Source: UBA6168 sp964643005 (lineage in GTDB: Bacteria > Bacteroidota > Bacteroidia > Chitinophagales > Saprospiraceae). Taken from it: 29,396 bases of DNA. The position numbers and the translations under genes were made by a program. Shown here one piece after another: positions 23,719 to 29,396 of this stretch. Each line of letters opens with the position of its first letter. The stretch's first letter is position 1. Location of the stretch: contig CAZXQI010000040.1 of the NCBI GenBank assembly GCA_964643005.1, forward strand, positions 1 through 29,396, given 5' to 3'. Under the pieces are notes generated by a model that ran no database searches, was not told the origin of the DNA, and saw only the letters and a program-made list of their open reading frames with translations.

Positions 23719-24436
23719 GAGCAGGTTTTTTGGCTTTTAAAATTTTCATGGCGGCTAAGTATTGCTTTGCCAATGGGACGATTTTCACCCGGCTGCTGCT
23801 TAGGTCGTCCGTCCATTTGACGGGCAATTCAAAAACTTTGAGGCGGCGCCACTCTGCCACCGTCAGCAATTCCGTGCTGAAAAACCAGCCATCGCTGACG
23901 GCGCCGCCCTCCTGTAGGGATGGGAAGACCTCCCGCCTCAACCACTTGAAACCGCACATGCCGTCCGAGAAGCCCACCCTGAGATAGGCTTTTAATAAAA
24001 AATTGAAAACCCTCGAAGTGATTTCCCTTTTGAGCGTCCGCCCCACAACCTGCGCTTTGGGGTGGAGTCTGGAGGCATAGACCAAATCGTAGCCCTGCCT
24101 GGCGATGGCGTCGTAAGCCTGTAAGAAGTGCGGCAGGTCGGTGGCGAGGTCTAAGTCCATATAGCCGACGATATCCGCTTCCGACTGCGACCAGGAAGTC
24201 TTCAGGGCGAGGCCGACGCCTTTGCGGGGCACAGTGACCGGCGTGATTTCCGGATAGCGCTCGTGCAGGGAACGGGCGATTTTCAGCGTGTCGTCCTTAG
24301 AGCCGTTGTCGGCAATGACGATGCGCCATTGCCCGGCAGAGGGAAAATTTTTTTTCAAAAAAAAACGCAGCGCCAATACCTGCCGCTCTAAGCTGGCCTC
24401 TTCGTTCAGGACGGGAATGGTTACGTCGAAGGTCAT
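23711..24436 (-). CDS. Family 2 glycosyltransferase
   Basis: A 241-residue GT-A fold enzyme from the ATG at 24434-24436. The N-terminus VTIPVLNEEASLERQV and VIADNGSKDDTL are the nucleotide-sugar half. RKGVGLALKTSWSQSEADIV and the metal-binding DLDLATD (94-100) follow, and GFSDGMCGFKWLRREV completes the acceptor side. This pattern resembles polyprenyl-phosphate glucosyl/mannosyl transferases, but there is no C-terminal membrane helix. It probably transfers a sugar to a lipid carrier or glycan. The frame opens 14 codons earlier, but a promoter element (TATCTTTG, 24461-24468) overlaps that extension, so the shorter start is chosen. First gene of a unit with the aldo/keto reductase. Confidence 0.85.
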   Translation of the reverse strand: MTFDVTIPVLNEEASLERQVLALRFFLKKNFPSAGQWRIVIADNGSKDDTLKIARSLHERYPEITPVTVPRKGVGLALKTSWSQSEADIVGYMDLDLATDLPHFLQAYDAIARQGYDLVYASRLHPKAQVVGRTLKREITSRVFNFLLKAYLRVGFSDGMCGFKWLRREVFPSLQEGGAVSDGWFFSTELLTVAEWRRLKVFELPVKWTDDLSSSRVKIVPLAKQYLAAMKILKAKKPAHA

Positions 24437-24460
24437 TATCTGTTTTTGACTGTTTGGCTG

Positions 24461-24468
24461 CAAAGATA
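24461..24468 (-). promoter_or_regulatory. Promoter -7 element of the glycosyltransferase unit
   Basis: TATCTTTG on the minus strand matches TAnnTTTG and would start transcription near 24455, about 19 nt before the ATG at 24436. The -33 box is not clear. Confidence 0.5.
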
Positions 24469-24512
24469 GTTTTGGCATCGAAACGGGTCGGGGTAGGGGA
24501 GATGTGAAAAAT

Positions 24513-24547
24513 AAAAAAAGCCGCCAATTAGATTGACAGCTTTTTTC
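24513..24547 (-). terminator. Intrinsic terminator after superoxide dismutase
   Basis: On the minus strand AAAAAAGC pairs with GCTTTTTT, and an inner CAAT/ATTG stem is separated by a small internal loop. A T-rich run follows. It lies just beyond the sod stop at 24570. Confidence 0.7.
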
Positions 24548-24569
24548 AAAAAAGGATTTCGATAAAATT

Positions 24570-25202
24570 TTATCCCTTCATGGCGCCTGGGTTGGCGTCG
24601 TTGTAGCGACGGGTAACCTCTGCCCAGTTGATGACATTGAAAAACGCTGCCAGGTAATCGCCCCGACGATTTTGATAATTCAGGTAGTAAGCGTGTTCCC
24701 ATACGTCAACGCCGAGCACTGGAGTGCCTTTTTTGTCGGCAAGATCCATGAGCGGGTTGTCCTGGTTGGGGGTTGAAGTGATGAACAACTTGTCGTTGCT
24801 GTCTGCGCAAAGCCATGCCCAGCCGGAGCCAAAGCGCGTTGCCGCCGCTGCCGAGAACTGCTTTTTGAATTCTTCGAAAGAACCGAAGTCTCTGTTGATG
24901 GCCTTATGGATGTTCATTTGAGGAGAAGGCTCGCCGCCGCCGTCGGGAGACATGATTTCCCAAAACAGGCTGTGGTTATAAAATCCACCGCCGTTGTTGC
25001 GCACTGCTGCGGGGTATTTGGATACGATTGCCAGGATGTCCTCAATTTTTTTGCCTTCGAGGTCTGTGCCTTCGATAGCTGCATTGAGATTGTTGGTGTA
25101 GCCTGCGTGGTGTTTGCCGTGGTGGATTTCCATAGTACGAGCGTCAATGTGAGGTTCCAGCGCATTGAAGGCGTAAGGGAGGGCAGGAAGTTGAAATGCC
25201 AT
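24570..25202 (-). CDS. Superoxide dismutase (Mn-type or cambialistic)
   Basis: A 210-residue cytosolic enzyme counted from MAFQLPALPYAFNALEP at the ATG 25200-25202; the open frame goes on upstream but without family similarity. Metal ligands are His27 (EIHHGKHH), His77 (FYNHSLFW), Asp166 and His170 (DVWEHAYYL). Gly73 in GGGFYNH and Gln147 in NQDNP are the residues that usually mark manganese enzymes, so the metal is probably Mn, though cambialistic use cannot be excluded. The position usually occupied by His in GGHxNH is Phe74 here. It converts superoxide to peroxide and oxygen. Divergent from fumC across a 319-bp region. Confidence 0.92.
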   Translation of the reverse strand: MAFQLPALPYAFNALEPHIDARTMEIHHGKHHAGYTNNLNAAIEGTDLEGKKIEDILAIVSKYPAAVRNNGGGFYNHSLFWEIMSPDGGGEPSPQMNIHKAINRDFGSFEEFKKQFSAAAATRFGSGWAWLCADSNDKLFITSTPNQDNPLMDLADKKGTPVLGVDVWEHAYYLNYQNRRGDYLAAFFNVINWAEVTRRYNDANPGAMKG

Positions 25203-25422
25203 ATTGCTTTGAAATTTAATTTGTGCAGCCTGCAATTGACAGTTGGCTGGTTTTTTTGAAATGAAAAAAAGAAAAAAGGGACAACTGTAAACTGCGGTAA
25301 CTGCGAGATTGAAAAGAATTGCCATACGAGGCATCGGATTTACAACCAAAAAACAGGACAATTGGATTTTTGTTTAATTCTATCGCCGTACAATTTGCAG
25401 TGGCATTTACCATGGGCAAAAC

Positions 25423-25443
25423 CTAAATTATAGTCTAATTTAG
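25423..25443. promoter_or_regulatory. Symmetric dyad between sod and fumC
   Basis: CTAAATTA (25423-25430) and TAATTTAG (25436-25443) form a perfect 8-bp inverted repeat with a 5-bp spacer. Each arm, read outward, is one base from the TAnnTTTG promoter element, so the dyad may be a pair of divergent promoters, a regulator's operator, or both. The rest of 25203-25521 shows no gene or other clear site. Confidence 0.4.
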
Positions 25444-25521
25444 CGCCGTTTGGTTTAACGCGACTGGAAAAACAGGCGCACCACAGGCCGCCCGCTTTTC
25501 TGTTCTTTAATTTTTTAAAAA

Positions 25522-26919
25522 ATGAAATACCGTCAGGAAAAAGACTCGCTCGGCATCGTGGAAGTACCCGAGGATGCCTACTGGGCAGCGCAGACCCAGC
25601 GCTCCTATCACAATTTTAAAATCGGTGGCCACCGCATGCCGTCCGAAATCATCCGGGCATTTGCCATTTTGAAAAAGGCGGCTGCCATGACCAATCACGA
25701 CTTGGGAGTTTTACCCGAGGGAAAAATGAACCTTATAACTAAGGTGTGCGATGAAATATTAGCTGGAAAACTGGCCGACCAGTTCCCTTTGGTGGTCTGG
25801 CAAACTGGCAGCGGCACGCAGTCCAACATGAACGTCAACGAGGTGGTTGCCAATCGCGGACACGTGCTCAGCGGCGGCAAGCTGACCGACGCCAAAAAAG
25901 CGCTTCACCCCAACGACGATGTGAACAAATCGCAATCCTCGAACGACACCTTCCCAACGGCCATGCACATTGCCGCCTATCAGATTTTGGCTGAAGCGAC
26001 CATTCCAGGTATTGAAGCGTTGCGGGATACGCTCAAAGCCAAGTCCAAAAAATTCATGAAAATCGTGAAGATTGGCCGCACCCACCTGATGGATGCCACT
26101 CCGCTCACATTGGGCCAGGAGTTGTCCGGCTATGCGGCTCAGCTCGACCAGGGACTGAAGGCCGTCAAAAACACCCTTCCGCATCTGGCTCAACTGGCGC
26201 TGGGCGGCACCGCTGTCGGCACGGGGCTGAATACGCCTGCCGGCTACGCCAAAAAAGTGGCTGAAAAAATCGCCGAACTGACGGGGCTTCCATTCGTCAC
26301 GGCGCCTAATAAATTTGAATCGCTGGCCGCTCACGACGCCATCGTCGAATCGCATGGAGCATTGAAAACGGTGGCTGTCTCTCTTTTCAAAATCGCCAAC
26401 GATATCCGTCTGCTAGCCAGCGGCCCCCGTTGCGGCATTGGCGAAATTACCATTCCGGCCAACGAGCCAGGCTCTAGTATCATGCCCGGCAAGGTGAATC
26501 CCACTCAAAGCGAGGCCATGACGATGGCCATGGCGCAAGTGTTAGGCAACGACGTGGCTATCAATGTCGGCGGTATGCACGGGCAGTTTGAGTTGAATGT
26601 GTTCAAGCCGGTGATGATTTTCAACTTCCTGATGTCGGCCCGACTCATCGGCGACGCCTGCCTCAGCTTCAATGAGCACTGCGCTACCGGTATAGAACCA
26701 AACCTGCCCCGCATCAAACACAACCTCGACAATTCTCTGATGTTAGTCACGGCGCTGAACACGCATATCGGCTATGACAACGCCGCAACGATTGCCAAGA
26801 AGGCCCATAAAGATGGCTCTACCCTGAAACAGGCGGCTCTCGAACTTGGACTTTTAACCGAAAAACAGTTCGACGAATGGGTCAGGCCGGAGGATATGGT
26901 GGGCGCACTGAAAAAATAA
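25522..26919 (+). CDS. fumC: Fumarate hydratase class II
   Basis: A 465-residue TCA-cycle enzyme that interconverts fumarate and malate, iron-independent. Family marks: the start YRQEKDSLGIVEVPEDAYW, the substrate region WQTGSGTQSNMNVNEV, NDDVNKSQSSNDTFPTAMH, GRTHLMDATPLTLGQE and the lyase signature GSSIMPGKVNPTQ near residue 317. The catalytic Ser lies in that last motif. Full family length, intact. It sits alone on the plus strand with its stop codon inside a hairpin (26915-26946). The 73-nt leader predicted from the dyad leaves room for regulation shared with sod. Confidence 0.96.
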   Translation: MKYRQEKDSLGIVEVPEDAYWAAQTQRSYHNFKIGGHRMPSEIIRAFAILKKAAAMTNHDLGVLPEGKMNLITKVCDEILAGKLADQFPLVVWQTGSGTQSNMNVNEVVANRGHVLSGGKLTDAKKALHPNDDVNKSQSSNDTFPTAMHIAAYQILAEATIPGIEALRDTLKAKSKKFMKIVKIGRTHLMDATPLTLGQELSGYAAQLDQGLKAVKNTLPHLAQLALGGTAVGTGLNTPAGYAKKVAEKIAELTGLPFVTAPNKFESLAAHDAIVESHGALKTVAVSLFKIANDIRLLASGPRCGIGEITIPANEPGSSIMPGKVNPTQSEAMTMAMAQVLGNDVAINVGGMHGQFELNVFKPVMIFNFLMSARLIGDACLSFNEHCATGIEPNLPRIKHNLDNSLMLVTALNTHIGYDNAATIAKKAHKDGSTLKQAALELGLLTEKQFDEWVRPEDMVGALKK

Positions 26920-26946
26920 TTTTCTCAAAAAATGAGAGAAATTATT
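26915..26946 (+). terminator. Hairpin over the fumC stop codon
   Basis: AATAATTTTCTCA (26915-26927) pairs with TGAGAGAAATTATT (26933-26946) with one bulge. No T run follows. A second, GC-rich hairpin, GCCGGA (26960-26965) with TCCGGC (26973-26978), lies just beyond. Termination is probable but not textbook. Confidence 0.5.
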
Positions 26947-26978
26947 CAATAGCTGGCGAGCCGGATTGAATCTCCGGC

Positions 26979-27231
26979 AGTTTGCGCCTGCTGAGTTTTG
27001 AAATAGATAGAAGGAGGGCGACCTAAACGACTGCGCTGTTTTCTTGGAAGTAGAATGGGTTTTTTAAGCCGCCCTTTTCCCTTTCTTTTTTTGTTCCAAA
27101 TGGAGAGGCCTCGTTGAACTCATACCTTTTGAAAATAATCATTTAAAAAAATAAAAAGCTACTTGCGAATTGTTAGGCGAATACCTAACTTGACGGCGAT
27201 ATATCTCTTAAACAGGATACAGACGAAAGGA
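26979..27231. other. Region upstream of the xer gene, with GTTAGG/CCTAAC palindrome
   Basis: No gene. GTTAGG (27172-27177) and CCTAAC (27184-27189) form a 6-bp palindrome with a 6-bp spacer. It overlaps a possible -7 element, TAACTTGA (27186-27193), which has a TTG 20 bp upstream. It might be an operator for the xer gene. Confidence 0.35.
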
Positions 27232-28137
27232 ATGAAGCAAGAGCGATTTTTTCAATACCTAGAATACGAAAAAAGGTTTTCAAAACACACCCTACGAGCC
27301 TACCAAAACGACCTGAAGCAATTCTTTGATTTTATAGAAAAGGTCTATAGCCTCTCGGCGCCTTCCCAAATTCAGGATATTCACATCCGCTCCTGGATGG
27401 TAGATTTGGTGGAAAGAAAGAACGCGACCCGCACCATTGTCCGCAAACTTTCCTGCTTAAAAACCTGGTTTAATTTTCTCCTTGTTCGGGGCGAGATTGC
27501 GGGAAATCCAATGCTCAAAATTGTGGCGCCCAAAGTCAAAAAGCGGCTCCCTGTTTTTGTCAATGAAAAGAACATGGCGTTTTTGTTCAGCGAAGTGGAG
27601 TTTGGCGAAGACTTTGCCGGCGTGCGCGACCGATTAGTCATGGACATGCTTTACTGCACGGGCATGAGGCGCGCAGAGCTGGCGGGAGTAAAAATCCAGG
27701 ATATTGATTTTTCAAAAAATGAAATCAAAGTATTGGGAAAGGGAAATAAAGAGCGACTGATTCCTATCGCCTCGCATTTAATTAATTCCATAGAGCAATA
27801 TGTAGCCTCCAGAAAGGCGACGTTTCCGTCTGCGGACAGCCCTCAATTATTTTTAGATAAAAATGGAAAGCCCCTGAATGACGGTAGAATTTACACCATT
27901 GTGAAGCGATATCTGTCTCTCGTGACCACGCTGGAATATCGGGGGCCTCACGTATTGCGGCACACCTTTGCCACGCACCTGCTAAATAATGGCGCCGATT
28001 TGAAGTCCATTCAGGAACTGTTGGGGCATAGCAGCCTGGCGGCCACCCAGGTTTATGCGCATAATTCCGTAGAAAAACTAAAGAAGATTTATGAACAGGC
28101 TCACCCTAAGGCGAAACTTCCACCTTCGTCCCAATGA
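27232..28137 (+). CDS. xerC: Tyrosine recombinase, XerC type
   Basis: A 301-residue recombinase from the ATG at 27232, preceded by AAAGGA. The N-terminal core-binding domain (FSKHTLRAYQNDLKQF) is followed by the catalytic domain with Arg146 (TGMRRAEL), Lys170 (LGKGNKER), His240 and Arg243 (HVLRHTFATHLL), His266 (LLGHSSLA) and the nucleophile Tyr275 (QVYAHNSVEKL). The length and lack of extra domains fit XerC/XerD, which resolve chromosome dimers at dif, and the linkage to hpf and tRNA genes is the housekeeping arrangement in Bacteroidota (recalled). XerC or XerD cannot be told apart by reading alone. The frame opens 23 codons earlier but without family similarity. Confidence 0.85.
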   Translation: MKQERFFQYLEYEKRFSKHTLRAYQNDLKQFFDFIEKVYSLSAPSQIQDIHIRSWMVDLVERKNATRTIVRKLSCLKTWFNFLLVRGEIAGNPMLKIVAPKVKKRLPVFVNEKNMAFLFSEVEFGEDFAGVRDRLVMDMLYCTGMRRAELAGVKIQDIDFSKNEIKVLGKGNKERLIPIASHLINSIEQYVASRKATFPSADSPQLFLDKNGKPLNDGRIYTIVKRYLSLVTTLEYRGPHVLRHTFATHLLNNGADLKSIQELLGHSSLAATQVYAHNSVEKLKKIYEQAHPKAKLPPSSQ

Positions 28138-28207
28138 AGTTTTTACCTAAAGCCTGAATAAATGGGACCAAACGAAACATATTTTCTAACCGTTTAAATT
28201 GACGTCT

Positions 28208-28516
28208 ATGAAAGTTCACACAGAATCAGTACAGTTCAAAGCAGATCAGAAGTTGATTGACTTTATTGAACAAAAGATGAGTAAGCTAGACATCTATTTT
28301 GATCGAATCATTGATGTGAATGTAAAATTAAAGCTGGAAAACTCCGGCCAGGTAAGGGACAAAGTGGCGGAAATCTGCCTGAACGTGCCGGGTCAGAGTC
28401 TTTTTGCCAAAGAGATTAATAAGACCTTCGAGCAGTCTGTTGACAATGCTACGGAGAATCTGCGCAGGCAGTTGAGCCGGTATAAGGAAAAGTTGAGGGC
28501 GCATAACAACGCATAA
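28208..28516 (+). CDS. hpf: Ribosome hibernation-promoting factor (short form)
   Basis: A 102-residue protein with the beta-alpha-beta-beta-beta-alpha pattern of the HPF/YfiA family. MKVHTESVQFKADQKLIDFI is the first strand and helix; DVNVKLKLEN and DKVAEICLNVPG are central strands; the last helix is DNATENLRRQLSRYKEKLR. It lacks the C-terminal dimerisation domain of long HPF. The protein sits in the small subunit channel and stalls ribosomes in stationary phase. The ATG at 28208 is chosen over a TTG at 28199. It follows xerC by 70 bp and is probably co-transcribed. Confidence 0.9.
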   Translation: MKVHTESVQFKADQKLIDFIEQKMSKLDIYFDRIIDVNVKLKLENSGQVRDKVAEICLNVPGQSLFAKEINKTFEQSVDNATENLRRQLSRYKEKLRAHNNA

Positions 28517-28530
28517 AAAATTAGCGCATT

Positions 28531-28570
28531 AAAAAGGGGGCTTGTTCTGATTCAGAGCAAGCCTCTTTTA
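28531..28570 (+). terminator. Intrinsic terminator after hpf
   Basis: AAAAAGGGGGCTTGTTCTGA (28531-28550) pairs with the segment at 28552-28569 over about 18 bp with two or three G-T pairs, followed by a T-rich stretch. A strong end for the xerC-hpf unit. Confidence 0.88.
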
Positions 28571-28991
28571 ATTGGGGACGGACATAAATCTAAAACCTCT
28601 TTAAAAACATTTAGAAAAATAAAAATTTGGCCTTTCCCCGATGTAGCCCTTTTTCTATTCAGTATAGTGGAATTTGAAAGACGGTACATTTTTTAAAGAC
28701 CTGAGCCTTCTATATTTTTGATATATTGAAAGGGTTTATCCAATTGATTTAGCGTGGAAATCCAAGATAAAGAGCTGAACTTTCTATAAAAAAAACCGTT
28801 ATTACAAGGCTCATACATCAACCAAATCTTCTACCTTTGGGCCTTCCAAAAAAAAAGGGCAAATACAGGATTCAAAATTTTCTTTTTTTGTCAAAACTTC
28901 TATCTTTGCGGGCGCTTTTTGAGAGCCTGTCCCGTTAGGGCTGTTTTGGATGTAGGGAGTTTAAGTTCATTGAATAAAAATATATTTATAA
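28571..28991 (+). promoter_or_regulatory. Intergenic region with promoter candidates for the tRNA cluster
   Basis: No gene. Three matches to TAnnTTTG occur on the plus strand: TATTTTTG (28713-28720), TACCTTTG (28832-28839) and TATCTTTGC (28901-28909). The last is best placed, about 80 bp before tRNA-Thr. None has a good TTTG box at the right spacing. A CCC/GGG hairpin (about 28926-28950) lies in the presumed leader. Confidence 0.45.
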
Positions 28992-29064
28992 GCCAGTGTA
29001 GCTCAGTTGGTAGAGCAGCTGATTTGTAATCAGCTGGTCGGGGGTTCGAGTCCCTCCACTGGCT
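28992..29064 (+). tRNA. tRNA-Thr (UGU)
   Basis: A full 73-nt cloverleaf: acceptor GCCAGTG/CACTGGC, D arm GCTC/GAGC, anticodon arm GCTGA, loop TTTGTAA, TCAGC with anticodon TGT, T arm with loop TTCGAGT, discriminator T. CCA is not encoded. Confidence 0.97.
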
Positions 29065-29165
29065 CGGATAGAGAGGATTTTGGATTTCATGATACAGGCT
29101 TGCAGTTTCAATGCGGCGCCTGAATTCAGCAATCCAATGTTCAAATCCGTAAAAACTTGACTTCT

Positions 29166-29252
29166 GGGAGTGCGCCGAAGTTGGAGAGTCGGGGCAGACT
29201 GTAAATCTGTTGTCGTACGGCTGAGTAGGTTCGAATCCTACCACTCCCACCA
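29166..29252 (+). tRNA. tRNA-Tyr (GUA)
   Basis: Class II tRNA with acceptor GGGAGTG/CACTCCC, anticodon arm GCAGA, loop CTGTAAA, TCTGT (anticodon GTA at 29201-29203), a long variable arm and T loop TTCGAAT, discriminator A. Unlike the neighbouring tRNA-Thr it carries an encoded CCA (29250-29252). Confidence 0.97.
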
Positions 29253-29331
29253 GAATTCCGACCTGTTTAGATGAGCAATGGTTCTTTTAGAGGAGCATTA
29301 ATTGTCTGACGGGTTTTTGATATTTTGAAAC

Positions 29332-29396
29332 GCGGAAGTAGCTCAGTTGGTAGAGCATCAGCCTTCCAAGCTGAGGGTCGCGAGTTCGAGCCTCGT
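29332..29396 (+). tRNA. tRNA-Gly (UCC), truncated by window end
   Basis: Starts GCGGAAG, D arm GCTC/GAGC, anticodon arm TCAGC, loop CTTCCAA, GCTGA with anticodon TCC, T loop TTCGAGC. The 3' acceptor strand lies beyond the window. The Thr-Tyr-Gly order is the one that in many bacteria leads into tRNA-Thr and tuf. Confidence 0.93.

Noticed and set aside
25759..26355. Open frame of 198 codons antisense to fumC
   Set aside because: Covers conserved fumarase motifs on the other strand and has an Arg/Gly/Phe-rich composition with no recognisable fold.
27232..28137. Phage or integron integrase
   Set aside because: Length, lack of extra N-terminal domains and the hpf/tRNA context fit a housekeeping Xer recombinase; no attachment site duplication or mobile cargo is seen.

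Overview
This 29.4 kb window looks like a chromosomal segment from a Bacteroidota bacterium, probably of the Saprospiria (inference). Evidence: promoters of the Bacteroidota type (a TTTG box, a spacer of about 20 bp, then TAnnTTTG) lie before several genes. Shine-Dalgarno signals are weak. The gene block bamD-rpoZ-coaBC-DUF4835 is typical of the phylum, as is an xer recombinase next to hpf beside a Thr-Tyr-Gly tRNA cluster. A run of ten N at 777-786 shows a draft assembly. I see no prophage, insertion sequence, CRISPR array or rRNA; content is mostly housekeeping with a few accessory genes.

Layout. 1-333 is non-coding apart from an 18-codon gene remnant. 334-5202 (minus) is an operon read right to left: bamD, rpoZ, coaBC, a DUF4835 exported protein, then two small kinases (AAA-type and APH-type), the last broken by the assembly gap. 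5203-6148 has no protein gene but holds the most unusual element of the window: a 171-nt tRNA-like RNA on the minus strand (5530-5700) with an encoded CCA end, its own promoter and terminator, and a variable arm of about 100 nt. A second possible small RNA sits on the plus strand at 5868-6071. Then come an OmpH/Skp-type chaperone (plus), and a minus-strand operon of an M1 aminopeptidase, a PcaF/PaaJ-like thiolase and a site-2 protease. Next are a cytochrome c lipoprotein (minus) divergent from priA (plus), pth (minus) divergent from a membrane-anchored patatin-like protein (plus), an exported S9 peptidase resembling glutamyl endopeptidases, and a stand-alone arginine deiminase.

21492-24436 (minus) is a small group of a family 2 glycosyltransferase, an aldo/keto reductase and an FAD-dependent oxidoreductase; similar combinations are found in surface-glycan loci, but the substrate is unknown. 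Mn-type superoxide dismutase (minus) and fumarase C (plus) are divergent around a symmetric dyad. The right end is xerC-hpf and tRNA-Thr(UGU), tRNA-Tyr(GUA) and tRNA-Gly(UCC, cut by the window edge), an order that in many bacteria precedes tuf and the secE-nusG-ribosomal protein operon.

The genes serve envelope biogenesis (bamD, skp, the DUF4835 protein), central metabolism (coaBC, fumC, thiolase), translation and replication support (pth, hpf, priA, xerC, tRNAs) and exported proteolysis (M1, S9). All calls come from reading the sequence; no database search was run.
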